Shown here: positions 20,796 through 32,275 of the stretch, piece after piece
Position numbering within the stretch: the stretch's first letter is position 1
Layout: each line of letters begins with the position of its first letter
From: Rugalucina vietnamica
Taxonomy: Eukaryota; Mollusca; Bivalvia; Lucinida; Lucinidae
NCBI GenBank assembly: GCA_964017185.1
Contig: OZ024883.1
Span: forward strand, 44,446,395 to 44,510,394
Length of the DNA: 64,000 nucleotides
Direction: 5' to 3'
The notes under the pieces: model-generated
Databases searched by the model: none
Told to the model about the DNA's origin: nothing
Seen by the model: the letters and a program-made list of their open reading frames with translations, nothing else
Translations under genes and position numbers: made by a program

Positions 20796-22832
20796 AAGTA
20801 GCCCAAGGGCAACGATTGCTCACCTGAGAGTCAACAAGTACAGTCATTGGACAAAGGAATTGGGGCTTTTACCATATATGGGTATGGTGGCCATCTTGGT
20901 CATGTGACCTTGAAACCCTACTTACATCAGCAGAAGAGCTCTTGTCTGGATTGTGTATCCTCTTTTCTGCCATTTTGGTTCACTTGAAAAAATCATCTGA
21001 CAAGGTCAGGGTCTTATAGTGACCCCCCGGGGTGGGGCCATATTTGACCCCAGGGGCAAGATTGGCAGGATTTATGTAGAGCTCCACATGACAATGTTGT
21101 ATATCAAATATACAAGCTTTGTGTCATGCTGTTGCAGAGAAGATTTTTATATACATTTGTATTTCAATTATAAGTCTATGGTAGATAATGACATGCCTGG
21201 GGTGTGGCCTGTATGGACCCCAGGGGCACCGTTGGCAGCATTTATAAAGAAGAGCATTATACATTGGTCCACACAACATAGAAAAAAGCTCTGGGCCATA
21301 TGGTTTCGGAGAAGATTTTTTAAAGTTTTTCCCATGACGCCCGTATGGGACCCCAGGGGCACGGTTTGCAGGATTTATAAAGAGGACCAGTAAACATAGC
21401 TACACACAAAATATGAAAGCTTTGGGTCTTGTGGTTTCGGAGAAGAAGATTTTTTTACGTTTTTCCCATTGTAAGTCTATGGGAGCTAATGATCCCTGGG
21501 GCGGGGCCCGTATGGACCCCAGGGGCACGGTTGGCAGGATTTATAAAGAGGACCACTATACATTGCTACTGACAAAATATGAAAGCTCTGGGCCTTTTGG
21601 TTTCGGAGAAGATTTTTTTACGTTTTTCCCATTGTAAGTCTATGGGAGCTAATGATCCCTGGGGCGGGGCCCGGGGCCCGTATGGACCCCAGGGGCACGG
21701 TTGGCAGGATTTATAAAGAGGACCACTATACATTGCTACAAACAAAATATGAAAGCTCTCTGCCTCTTGGTTTAGGAGAAGAAGATTTTTTATGTTTTGC
21801 CCATGACCCCCCCCCCACCCGGGGCAGGGCCCATATGGACCCCAGGGGCATGGTTTGCAGGATTTATAAAGAGGACAACTTTACATAGCTACTCACAAAA
21901 AATGAAAGCTTTTGGTCTTGTGGTTTCGGAGAAGATGATTTTTTTAAGTTTTTCTCATGACCAGCACCCCCCCCTGGGGCGGGGCCCATATGGACCCCAG
22001 GGGCACGGTTTGCAGGATTTATAAAGAGGACCACTATACATAGCTACACACAAAATATGAAAGCTTTGGGTCTTGTGGTTTCGGAGAAGAAGATTTTTTT
22101 AAGTTTTTCCCATGACGCCCCCGAGGCGGGGCCCATATGGACCCCAGGGGCATGGTTGGCAGGATTTATAAAGAGGACCACTATACATTGCTACTGACAA
22201 AATATGAAAGCTCTGGGCCTTTTGGTTTCGGAGAAGAAGATTTTTTTACGTTTTTCCCATTGTAAGTCTATGGGAGCTAATGATCCCTGGGGCGGGGCCC
22301 GTATGGACCCCAGGGGCACGGTTGGCAGGATTTATAAAGAGGACCTCTATACATTGCTACAAACAAAATATGAAAGCTCTCCGCCTCTTGGTTTCGGAGA
22401 AGAAGATTTTTAATGTTTTGCCCATGACACCCCCCCCCCCCCCACCTGAGCAGGGCCCATATGGACCCCAAGGGCATGGTTTGCAGGATTTACTAGAAAA
22501 AGTGCCTTGAGAGGCACGTATACCCCCGGCTGGTTACAGCTCCCTCCAACGCCCCCACCCCTCAGCCCACCGCCCCCAATCCAGACATGCTCACTGACAG
22601 TGACACATTAAACCTCAATTCCTGATGAAAGAGAGCGCCCTCAACAAGTAAATCTTATAAATTTGTATTTGCAAAAAACACTGTCTAAAACCATGGAGGG
22701 TGTAGTAGAATGACAGATCTATTTTAGAGCAGTATACAGAGCTGACTTGTATATTTAATCTAGGACTTGATCGCGGACATTGAGGGTCAGGTCCTCGGTC
22801 CTAGATGTAAAGTAGAATGTCATTCTTCAATA

Positions 22833-22835
<3 letters not shown>

Positions 22836-22863
<28 letters not shown>
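22836..22863 (+). repeat. Poly(A) tract
   Basis: A run of about 25 A inside the nested element, just upstream of its first TCCTAGATTTTGACC module. Confidence 0.85.
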
Positions 22864-23580
22864 TAAGATGTCCTAGATTTTGACCTCTAGCCCCACCCTC
22901 AGGGCATGGACCCTAGAGTCTAATGTCATTAGGAACAAGGCAAACCTTATAGAGTACCTTCGGTGCAAGTACGAATCATTTCTAAACATGGTGGTAAAGA
23001 AAAGTAAAGAAATACATTTTTTTTAAAGAAGTTCTAGATTTTGACCACTAGCCCCACCCCCCGCACATGGACCCTAGTGTCTGAACCTTACATGGTACCT
23101 ATGGTCTAAGTATGAATGCTTTCTGATAAAACTGTGTGGATGTCAAGAAAACAGACTTACAGAAAATTTATCATGATATTTATAATATTATAAATAAGTC
23201 CTAGATTTTGACCTCTAGCCCCACCCCCTGGAGATGGTACCGAGCATGGAGTATGAAAGCAAACCCTATAGGGTATCTATGAACTAAATAAGAATACATC
23301 CCTATGATTGTTTATTAAGATATGGACTTCTAGAAGAAACATTAAAATTGTAAACAGCATATTTTAAAGGTGACCTAGATTTTGACCTCCAGCCCTACCC
23401 CCGGGCACGGGCCCTGGGGTCCGAACTCATGGAAACAAAGCAAACCCTATAGGGTACCTATGGTCCAAATATGAATATGGTTTCTGACCATCAGTTCATG
23501 AGATATACACCTCTAGAGAAACTTTAACCAAAACTTTGACGTAAATTCCACGAACGTTCCGGAATTACGAACGAAGAAAC

Positions 23581-23581
23581 G

Positions 23582-23624
<43 letters not shown>

Positions 23625-23625
23625 A
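23581..23625 (+). repeat. (AACT)n microsatellite
   Basis: Eleven CTAA/AACT units near the right end of the nested element, in the position where related elements carry (GTCC)n. Confidence 0.95.
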
Positions 23626-24726
23626 TACGAACGGACGCACGGAAAAGCGAAAGCTATATACCCGTCGGCATAAATGCCGGGGGGTATAATAAAGAGGACC
23701 ACTATACATAGCTACACACAAAAAATGAAAGCTTTTGGTCTTGTGGTTTCGGAGAAGATGATTTTTTGAAGTTTTTCCCATGACCAGCCTCACCCCCCTG
23801 GGGCGGGGCCCATATGGACCCCAGGGGCACAGTTTGCAGGATTTATAAAGAGGACCACTATACATAGCTACACACAAAATATGAAAGCTTTGGGTCTTGT
23901 GGTTTCGGAGAAGAAGATTTTTTTAAGTTTTTCCCATGACGCCCCCGAGGCGGGGCCTGTATGGACCCCAGGGGCACGGTTGGCAGGATTTATTACTGAC
24001 AAAATATGAAAGCTCTGGGCCTTGTGGTTTCGGAGAAGAAGATTTTTTTTATGTTTTTCCCATTGTAAGTCTATGGGAGCTAATGACCCCTGGGGCGGGC
24101 CATTTTTGGCCCCAGGGGCACGGTTGGCAGGATTTATAAAGAGGACCACTATACATTGCTACTGACAAAATATGAAAGCTCTGGGCCTTGTGGTTTCGGA
24201 GAAGAAGATTTTTTTACGTTTTTCCCATTGTAAGTCTATGGGAGCTATCTGTTGCCATGGAAACCAGAGTTCTGATCCAACCTGGCCCAAAACCTAACAC
24301 AACCTTTCCTCCTCCTCAATGATGCTTTAGGTAAAATTTGATCAGGATTGGCCTTGTTGTCTTGGAGATATTCAAGTTTGAAATTGTGGACGGACGCCGG
24401 CTCGACTACTATACTATAAGCTCACCTTGTGAGCCTTCGGCTCAGGTGAACTAAAAAAATATCAAGCATTTTATGCTGAACACTTTCGTTTTTACAGATG
24501 AAAATATTCTTGTTATAACATGATTGTGTTTTTTTACTGATGTAACTTATTTATGGGCATCTTACTACAGATACTTCAGATAGTGATGATGATAAATGGG
24601 TGGTCACCTTTTGAGAAAAAGCTGCTCACTTGGCTTACTGTATGCTGTTTTTGTGTCAGTACTTATTTCATTGGTTCTGATTTAATTTTGGTAGTTTCCA
24701 TCATTGTTTTTTATTATTGGCCTTTG

Positions 24727-24984
24727 TTTTTTTTGTTTTGTTTTTTTATTCAGTTTTACATCCCTTTCAAGCTTTTTCACTCATATCGAGACAAATCAAT
24801 CGGTAGGTGGGGCGAAAACCGGTGTACCCGGGGAAAAACCACCTGACACACCCGCAAGCAGAACATGGCTTGTCTCACATATGAATTCGTGCCCCGTGCG
24901 AGGCGCGAACCCACATCAGTGAGATGATCGAATGATCAAGAGCACTGAAGTCAGCGACCTTAACCACTCGGCCACGGGGGCCGC
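24727..24984 (-). repeat. tRNA-derived SINE (family S1), copy 3, with probable TSD
   Basis: Minus strand: GGCGGCCCCCGTGGCCGAGT-GGTTAAGG is a clear A-box region and GTGGGTTCGCGCC (24902-24914) a B-box, followed by GTGAGACAAGCCATGTTCTGC-TTGCGGGTGTGTCAGGTGG and a tail with AAAGGGATGTAAAACTGAA. CCTTTG flanks both ends (24721-24726, 24985-24990), a likely short duplication. This is the best preserved S1 copy. Confidence 0.8.
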
Positions 24985-25129
24985 CCTTTGGTTTTGTTTG
25001 CCTTAATAATCATTCCTGATCATTACTTACACTTTACCTGATGCTTAGCAAAATTTGATTTAACTGGAACTGTCAGAAAATCTGACTTTAGCCTGCTTCA
25101 GCCTTTATGAAGCCGTAAAAAGACATAGG

Positions 25130-26170
25130 ATCGAACAAATCAGTCAAGGGCAATATCATGAAAAACTAGATCTTATCAATGTTGATGTGGGTTCTGTCAA
25201 TCCATTATAAAGATAAAGAGCAGAAACTAAATTCTGACAGCAATCAAGGGCCATAACTCCAAAACAAATTTGCCAAAAATGATGGCTTATTATCCAACCA
25301 ATCTTCTCATTGTTAATAGGTGAACAAAATGTTTCAAATCTGTCAATAAGTCTCCCCGTACATCATCCATAGAGTAGATTATATTTTCGTTTTGGTCCTT
25401 TGAGATCCGCGAGGGTGTTCTTAGATTTCAAAAATTTATTATCGGTTTACCGAAACTGTGGTATGGCCCATCCATTTTCTCCTAATATGCTCACTGCTCT
25501 TAAAGGATCTCTTTTATTTTCATTCTAAGATATTGAGCAGAAACAAAATTTTGACATAAATCAAGGGCCTCAAATCTGTTACAAACTGGCAATGAATTAC
25601 CCTAACAATCTCAAGGTAGATCTTATCAATGTTGTGTGTACAAATTTTGGTTCAATTCTGTCATTTAATTCTCAAGATATTGAGCTGAAACTAAATTCTG
25701 GCGTCAATCAAGGGTCATAACTATTGTACAATTTTGAAAAAAAAAAAAATCCTGTGTAACAATGCCAAGCTATATCTTTTCAGTCAATGTTGATGTTTGA
25801 ACAAACTTTTGTTCACTTCTGTTGATTCATTCTCAAAATATGGAGCAGAAATAAAATTCTGTTGTCAATTAAGGACCATAACACTGGTACCAAATGAAAA
25901 ATTGTGCCAAAAATCTCAAGCCAGATCTTGACAATGTTGATGTGCATGCAAAACTTGGTTCAATGATGTCAATTCATTCTCAAGCTATTGAGTGGAAACC
26001 GTATTCCAGCACCAAAAAGGACCACAAGGGCAATAACTCTTCCATAAACTTTAGGGAAAATGAAATAACATTGCCATAAAACTATATATGTATCTTGTAA
26101 ATGTTGTGTATGCTTGTAAAGTTTGTAAAATTCTGTCCATTGGTTCGAGAGATATTGATGGTAATGTATC
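25130..26170 (+). repeat. ~155-bp tandem array (AATCAAGGGCCATAACTC type)
   Basis: About six degenerate units with AATCAAGGGCCATAACTC, AGATCTTATCAATGTTGATG, TTGGTTCAATTCTGTCAATTC and CAAGATATTGAGCAGAAAC. It resembles the module inside 28788-29806, but no hairpin terminus was found at either end here. Small frames over it are not supported as genes. Confidence 0.7.
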
Positions 26171-26430
26171 CATGGAATGATGGAACAGCAAAACCACGGA
26201 AGGGCAGGGTGAATCCAGTAAAACCTCACTTTTTCAAAGTGGTGCTCTTTATATTCTATTCTATTCTTTACTTGAAATACTGAATACAACATCAGTGATA
26301 TCATACATTGCAAAGCATACATGACATACAAAATACAACAAAACATAATATACTACATGCAGTAACTGCAAGCACATATTGAATTATGTCAACCCTCATA
26401 AAGTTGTGACTGTAAATCTCAATAAAGTAA

Positions 26431-27170
26431 TTATGAATCTCTTATTTCCAGGGCCTTCAACAGATATTTACTTAGCATCGTTGCCTGGGCCCTATTTCTT
26501 GGGTTAAGTATTAGCTTCAATGTATCATTATCTTTACATAACTTTAATTTATCAATATCAAATTCTTTTAGTAATCTATCCCTAAATGTATCATAAGTTT
26601 TACAAAATAAAATAAAGTGTGATTCACTTTCTACTTCATTGCAAAATTTGCATATTCTTTCTTCCCTTGGGATTTTGGGTCTAGAATACCTGCCTCTTTC
26701 AATATTTAGTTTGTGAGAACTCAGTCAGAATTTAGTGATTATAGAGGTACAGGTTTGCTTAAGATTCAATTTTAAATAGTCTGGGACATTATCATTAAAG
26801 ATAAAAACAGTGGAATATAATTTAAGTTTACTGTCATCATGTAGTCTTAAATTGTTCAAATTATCCTTTGTTTTTTGCATATAAAATTTAGTCAACAATT
26901 TATCAACTGTTTCAGAGTCTAAGAAATTAAAGTTTTCTTTAATACCAGCAGATCTTAATGTTTTTTTTCTAGGCAAGAATACCAAGATTTGCATCCATTG
27001 ATATGTAAGTCTTGATCAGTTTGAAATGCTTTTGATAGTAATCTATTGGTAGGTAAAGTCCTTAGTCTTTCATAATATTTAAACATTTATACATTTTGTT
27101 ATGAGTAAAAGAAACATTGCTGAGAACCAAACACGCATCTGACATTAAATTCTGGTACAATCAAAATAAG
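26431..27170 (-). pseudogene. Decayed non-LTR retrotransposon ORF2 C-terminus (family R1)
   Basis: On the minus strand the C-terminal part of a LINE-type ORF2 protein can be followed from about 27170 to a stop at 26431-26433. Near its end is a zinc-knuckle-like motif, CKFCNEVE..HFILFC, which is common after the reverse transcriptase domain in L1/Tx1-like and some RTE-like proteins. Upstream lie LPTNRLLSKAF and GCKSWYSC, then GIKENFNFLDSETVDKLL. Damage includes an in-frame TGA at 26725-26727 where arginine (CGA) is expected before LSSHKLNIE, a frameshift at an A8 run (about 26961-26968), and another near 27085. No RT catalytic region remains. Clade assignment is uncertain. Confidence 0.75.
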
Positions 27171-27502
27171 CCTATCTGATCAAAGTTGACCTGACCTATC
27201 TTTTGGTTTTAACTTTATTTTGATTGCTGTACATACATAGATATTACAATAGACAATACAATTCAAGGGTCTGACAGAGCCAAAGGCTTGTCCTAAGGTC
27301 ATTTCCTGGCAAGATAGCATAATCTACAAAGTTATGAATGGTCAGAGAGTGATAGGCATAGACAAATTACAATTGTAGGTTAAAACATATCACAAAACAT
27401 TTTGATCAAAGTATTATAACTGAAAGTATAATGACAGACATGGTTTGCTAGAAAAAGAAAGGCGTACCGATGAAACCAGCGAATGCAAACCTATGTGTGT
27501 GT

Positions 27503-27526
27503 CTGAGAGAGAGAAAGAGAGAGAGC
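27503..27526 (+). repeat. (GA)n microsatellite
   Basis: GAGAGAGAGAAAGAGAGAGAG, interrupted once. Confidence 0.9.
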
Positions 27527-27639
27527 AATTCCTGACAAAGCAATTAGCAATCAATCAATGGTACGTTTGAAACACAGAAAGATCAGATGAAAAGCATGGA
27601 TCTGAAAAATAGTTCTTGTACATTTTGAAACAGAATTTC

Positions 27640-28048
27640 ATTTTCAGGATCTGACGAAGACTCTTTGCCGTATAATAGCTCCTATGTAAGCAAGCATGTA
27701 AATATCGTTCTCTTATGTCACCTAAGAACATGGTGTAAGGTTATGGCTTGGACTTTCCAAGGCACCACATTCACATGAAGGGGACAGTACAATAGTTTTG
27801 CTGTATGATGTATGTTTAGTGAACATAATCAAAAGTGTAGAATCTAGCTAATTCGTGAGACAGCATTGAAGTATTCAGGAATTATTTTCCTATTTCTATT
27901 AAGCAATGCTTTAGAGGAGTTAACAGTGCTTGCATTTCTTACTTCATCAGAGAGATTGTTTCAAGCTCTGACTGTAGAGGCTAAGAATGAATTAAAGAAT
28001 AGATTTGTTTGGGTATGAACAGACCCTGGTTTAAACATGATGTTTGAA
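27640..28048 (-). pseudogene. Decayed non-LTR retrotransposon C-terminus (family R2)
   Basis: The minus-strand translation gives FFNSFLASTVRA-stop-NNLSDEVRNAS, where the stop (TGA) replaces the tryptophan of the R-A-W-N-x-L motif common at the end of RT thumb/C-terminal domains in CR1/jockey/RTE-like elements. Downstream, in shifted frames, SCECGALE..SH...C gives a C-x-C-x(n)-H-x(n)-C knuckle, then RERYLHACLHRSYY. There are several stops and at least two frame changes. It differs in sequence from family R1 next door. Its 5' side is bounded by hairpin MITE copy 4. Confidence 0.7.
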
Positions 28049-28050
28049 AT

Positions 28051-28225
28051 GAGCTGCCTCTTGAGAAAACCAACCATGAGGTTTCGACAAGGTCTGACAC
28101 AAACCAGGCTACGCAGCAATAGAAGATGGCTGGAGGCTTGATATTTTGTATTTTGGAAGTAGAGGGATTGTACTATCCATATAGCAAAAACGAGGCGCTG
28201 CTGGTTTTCTCATGCGACGGCTCTA
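28051..28225 (+). repeat. Hairpin MITE family H, copy 4 (hairpin deleted)
   Basis: GAGCTGCCTCTTGAGAAAACC, CAAGGTCTGACACAAACCAG, GAGGCTTGATATTTTG and TGTACTATCCATATAGCAAA are present. It then jumps from GAGGCGCTG to CTGGTTTTCTCATGCGACGG-CTC, so most of the central hairpin is missing, a deletion expected from hairpin collapse. Confidence 0.75.
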
Positions 28226-28369
28226 TTAACACATATACCAGTATTAAAGCTTTGCAGGCTTAATCTTATAGTCAAATTTGCAGAAGTTTATCTCCCCTGA
28301 CCTGATGCCAACCAATGGGGTCAAAAAGTACTATCCATTTGTCGACTACAATGTATTTGCTAATTTGTT

Positions 28370-28846
28370 TTAAACCCAAAGCAGTAGTTTAAGATTAACC
28401 ATAGGTAATGATCTATAAATTGGTTTAAACTTATAGAGAGGTTGTGTCAAAGACCAATTTTTGGGACTGTGACTCCCAGACTTCCACAAATGCCAGCACT
28501 GAGAGACATTAATAACCTTTGTCAGTTGACCAACATAATTTGTGTTAAAGGTATTGAGGGTGCATAACAATCTTGGACTATGTCTGTGGAAAGGTACAAG
28601 TAGGCAAATATCAGGAAAAGGTGCAATCAGAAAAAGATTCCCACTCCAAAAACCGAGGTGGGAAAAAACCAAACCAACAAGCAGGTACTGAAACCAAGAA
28701 AACATTTCATAAGCCAAATGAGCAGCTATTTTCCCAATAGGTGGCCACTCAGTTACCTTAACTAATAAAAGCGCTGCAGGTATGCATGATACCCCGCCAC
28801 GCAAATTTGATTTAGTACAAATGCACAGCATTAATCTACAATACAA
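28370..28846 (-). other. 158-codon minus frame of unknown, probably repeat-derived origin
   Basis: An open frame with VTEWPPIGKIAAH, SHLGFWSGNLFLIAPFPD and VPFHRHSPRLL. It is rich in aromatic and hydrophobic residues and no domain can be named. I have the impression of meeting similar short proteins in predicted gene sets of marine invertebrates, as expected of an interspersed element, but cannot verify this. Its first ~20 codons lie in the inserted element at 28788-29806, so the native frame starts further upstream (near 28786) or was split by that insertion. The frame at 30245-30553 on the same strand may be the other part of the same element. Confidence 0.4.
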
Positions 28847-29806
28847 ACCACATCTTCCAAATATGAACTCCTTAACAAAGTTTGAAGCAAATTGGTCTAC
28901 AGATGCTCAAGACAGCGCCTAAAAACAATATTGTAACATAAATCAAGGGCCATTACTCTGTATTTATTTGACGAAAATTACCAATCTTCAATCCCAAAAC
29001 ACTCCTTCCTGATATAAACTCCTATACAAAATTTGAAAAAAAAATGGTCAATAAATGCTCCAGATAGAGCCCCAAAACAAAATTTTAACGTAAATCAAGG
29101 GCCATAACTCTGTACTTATTTGACAAAATTTTCCCATCTTCAATCCCAAACCACTCCTTCCTAATATGAACTCCTATGCAAGGTTTGAAGAAAATTGGTC
29201 TATAATTGCCCAAGATATAGGCCGAAAACAAAATTTTAATATAAGTCAAGGGTCATAACTCTGTACTTATTCAACAAAATTTACCCATCTTCAATCCCTA
29301 ACCACTCCTTCCTAATATTAGCTCCTATACAAAGTTTGAAGAAAATTGGTCAATAAGTGCTGAAGATAGAGCCCAGAAACGAAATTTTAACGTAAATCAA
29401 GGGCCATAACTCTGTACTTATTTGACGAAATTTACCCATCTACAATCCCAAACCACTCCTTCTTAATATAAACTCCTATACAAAGTTTGAACAAAATTGG
29501 TCAATAAATGCTCAAGATAGAGCACGGAAACAAAATTTTAAAGTAAATCAAGGGCCATAACTCTGTACTTATTTGACGAAATTTGCCCATCTTCAATCCC
29601 AAACCACTCCTTCCTGATATAAACTCCTATACAAAGTTTGAAGAAAATTGGTCAATAATTGCTCAAGTCAGAACACGGAAACGAAGCGCTGACGGACGGA
29701 CAGACGGACGGACGGACAGACAGACGGACGGACGGACACTCGAACGCAAATTTTTTGCGGAGGGTATAACATAATACCCCGCACTTTTTGAAGTGGCGGG
29801 GTATAA
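28788..29806 (-). mobile_element. TATACCCC-type hairpin element with ~151-bp modules
   Basis: Left end ATACCCCGCCACGC; right end GCACTTTTTGAAGTGGCGGG-GTATA preceded by GGAGGGTATAACATAATACC and (GGAC)n tracts (29692-29738). GATACCCCGCCAC and GTGGCGGGGTAT are inverted repeats with TA at the junctions. The body has five units marked by AATCAAGGGCCATAACTCTG (28940, 29095, 29246, 29397, 29548; spacing 151-155). It interrupts the sequence carrying the 158-codon frame. Non-autonomous or of unknown mechanism. Confidence 0.75.
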
Positions 29807-30244
29807 AAATATGAAATCACACATAAGGCACCAACAGCACAAAAATTTTAAACAACAAGACATAAAACAAGAAGAACCACCACAGAAGTATCGACTTGGA
29901 ACGATCAGTAACACACAGTTAGTGGCGGGCTTAAATCGATTTTACATGGCCATAACCTCACCCTCAGCTTCTGCAGTGGTTCATAACATTTAGCTAGTTC
30001 TTCGGTCCTCGTGGTGATTCTCTAACTAGTCAATGAATCATCAAGAACAAACAAATAAATCAAGATAAACATCATGATGAATCAAAAACCAGGACTCACA
30101 GATTCAGTAAGCTGCCCGATGATGGAGATCCCTGGGTGCCGAATAACTTACTAACTTCTGAGCAAAAGAAAAACATCAGTTGGACTCCGGTGGGCCAAGC
30201 AACAGACAAGAAGCTCAGGCCCCAACCAACTAAAATGAATAGCT
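29807..30244. other. Unassigned sequence, probably part of the interrupted host element
   Basis: Lies between the inserted element and the 102-codon frame and has no clear frame of its own. If the two minus-strand frames on either side belong together, this is inter-ORF or decayed sequence. Confidence 0.4.
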
Positions 30245-30553
30245 TTAGGTCGGGGCCATCATAGAGTCTGACGCCCGACCCACCAGAGTGCAATTAAAGA
30301 AGGCAGCATAGTTATCAACCATGATTGGGTTAAAAACTAAGCATGCAAACTGTCGCATAACATTGAAGTTATAACCTATATGTCTGTAACATGTTATGAT
30401 TTTTCTAAACTGAAAAGAAAAATCATTACTTCCTATAAGTTTCTTAAATTTGTATACCAAGTCACCATAAAACTCTGGTTCCGAAAGAATTTTGGACTCT
30501 ATCTGTGGGAAAAGTTCAGGAAATGCGTTTAAAAATACTAAAATTTTTAACAA
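30245..30553 (-). other. 102-codon minus frame of unknown, probably repeat-derived origin
   Basis: The frame includes NAFPELFPQIESKILSEPEF, YGDLVYKFKKLIG, RKIITCYRHIGYN and RASDSMMAPT before the stop. The composition is protein-like (charged residues spaced with aromatics) and AT-rich. No known domain is assigned. As with the 158-codon frame, I suspect a widespread element ORF but cannot confirm it. Confidence 0.4.
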
Positions 30554-31900
30554 ATAATTTTTACAGATGGTTCATACTGCATAGAACAAAAGACAACCAT
30601 GTTTTTCAATATATGTGGGTAGTGTACCCAAAGATATTTTCTCACTGAGAATCATGGTCCACTTTAAACACTGAGAAGTTGCAAAGAAAAGGAAAGAGAG
30701 CCAAATAACATTTCCACTGTGTCTATATGATAGGGCTTAAATTTGCTGCAATGCCCTAGGATGGAAATCTGTCTCCTATGGGAAAATATAATTTATCTTT
30801 TACAAGGGCACTGCATTCTGTCTGTAAAAGACACCAGTGGGGTGTTGTTTCAACATTAATAGTGACCAGTGGGGTGTTGTTTCAACATTAATAGTGAGGT
30901 AAGTATCTTATTTATGCATCAAATCTTATGTGTTATTTAAGAACATAATTATTCTTCTACAGAAAAGACAAAATGCACAGACTACAAACCAAAAAAGCGT
31001 GGTTTCTCTTTACTTTTGTTCAAATTGTAGCCTTCTTGCTCTGTGAGACTGCTAAGTGCTTGTTTATTTTACAAGCACTGAATATCACTGAGTGACTGTC
31101 AACGGAAATATCCAGACAAATTATTTGTTCTGTGGAAAGCATGAACCCCTATACTTACACAAGTTTGCCTGCGTTTTTCATCTGATTCACAGACATGCCC
31201 ACTATAAGGCATAGATAGATAGAGTCTGTTTTTCACAGATAGGGTCAGTTTTCCACAGACAGAGTCCAATATGTTCATGCAACGTGTATTATCATTGATC
31301 TGTTGATGACTTATTTTGGTTTTGATGTTCCATTTGGAATGAAATAATAGATGTCTAAAAATTAAATGTTCAGTGCAAAATGATGTTTGATTTATTAAAT
31401 ATGTCATGAGTATCTTAATTTTGCACAATAGTAAAACTCAACATAGAAATTCACCTTCCAATCTGGCGATTTTCCTCATTCTCATGCATTTTCTGATTTC
31501 TTTACTTTTAAAAGCACATTAGGTGAATCAAGAGTCACGATCTATATAATAATTCACAGAAATTGAGTTCCAAATGTTGCATGCTAAATTTGAACTGTCT
31601 GCCATTTCTTGATTTAAATTCCTTTTCTAGCAGTATCCCGATAAATTCCAACATGTTTTGAAGCAAACTCTGTTGTCCAGCCACAAAAGCGCTTGAAATT
31701 TTGGATTAGAAAGTGACTAGAAATGTCACCTTATACAAGTCACAAGTGATTAGCCTTTTATTGTCACACTACTGGCCTATTATCGGCATACTACTGACAT
31801 GTATGGGCTTTGTCTCTTTCTGTTTTTTTTGGTTTTATCTGTAATTTCATTTCTTGCAGCTCTATCCATTAACCGTCTGAATCAGAATCTGAAAAACAAA
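30554..31900. other. Unassigned region, small tandem duplication
   Basis: CCAGTGGGGTGTTGTTTCAA-CATTAATAGTGA is repeated with a 32-bp offset at 30833 and 30865. The 109-codon minus frame at 31099-31428 has no recognisable domain and is not called. No repeat family is otherwise recognised. Confidence 0.45.
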
Positions 31901-31906
31901 AAACAA

Positions 31907-32130
31907 ATGAGCTGCGACGCGACATAAGAAAACCAGCTTTATGCTTATGTGAAAATAAAGACGCAGATCAGCTGTGCAGTAACTGCACTGCTGATCAGTG
32001 CCTTTATTTTCCATACACAGATATAAGAATGTCTCCACTTCATGAATACTACATTTCAAGCATCTACCTATAATCTTCTGTCGATGCACACCCAGGTTTG
32101 TGTCGGACCTGGACAAAAAACCAAAAGCCG
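31907..32130 (-). repeat. Hairpin MITE family H, copy 5
   Basis: Reverse orientation: GAAAATAAAGACGCAGATCAG-CTGTGCAGTAACTGCACTGC-TGATCAGTGCCTTTATTTTC forms the hairpin (31951-32010), followed by CATTTCAAGCATCTACC, CAGGTTTGTGTCGGACCTGG and AACCAAAAGCCGGTTT. Confidence 0.75.
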
Positions 32131-32275
32131 GTTTACTTGCTTCAAAGAAATCTTGTGTTCATGTGAGCAGAATAGGACATGGAATTAATACATTTTCTAT
32201 CCGAAATCCTCCAACAAAACAAGTAGTCAAAGAGAAATAGTCACCTGACACCCTAAAACATCAATTTTCATAGAT

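Larger units (their letters stand above)
22493..23689 (-). mobile_element. TATACCCC-type element nested in element C
   Basis: Interrupts a unit of element C. GCAGGATTTA on the left and TAAAGAGGACC on the right rejoin to the uninterrupted unit sequence. The left end has the hairpin GTGCCTTGAGAGGCAC then GTATACCCCC. The right end has (AACT)n, CGAACGGACGCACGG and the hairpin CCGTCGGCATAAATGCCGG-GGGGTATA. The interior holds about four ~165-bp modules starting CCTAGATTTTGACCTCTAGC (22870, 23030, 23196, 23371), the same module as in 45379-46060. Confidence 0.75.
20796..24458 (-). mobile_element. Hairpin-ended module element C (130-170-bp units), with nested insertion
   Basis: It runs from CAACGATTGCTCACCTGAGAG to GGACGGACGCCGG...GCTCACCTTGTGAGCC-TTCGGCTCAGGTGAACTA, so its (GTCC) and hairpin start is on the right. 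The body is about fourteen tandem units marked by GACCCCAGGGGCACGGTTGG and TATAAAGAGGACCACTATAC, with or without the extension TTGTAAGTCTATGGGAGCTA, giving ~135-bp and ~170-bp subtypes. Frames over it repeat one peptide in several phases and are not genes. It is split at 22493-23689 by another element. Confidence 0.75.

Noticed and set aside
21019-24149. Several 60-124-codon frames in element C
   Set aside because: All are translations of the same ~135-170-bp DNA unit in different phases and on both strands (for example MDPRGTVGRIYKEDH repeated).
24572-24614. Possible terminal exon after TCTTACTACAG, reading TSDSDDDKWVVTF then stop
   Set aside because: The acceptor is weak, the stretch is 14 codons long and acidic, and no upstream exon was found. 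It cannot be separated from chance.
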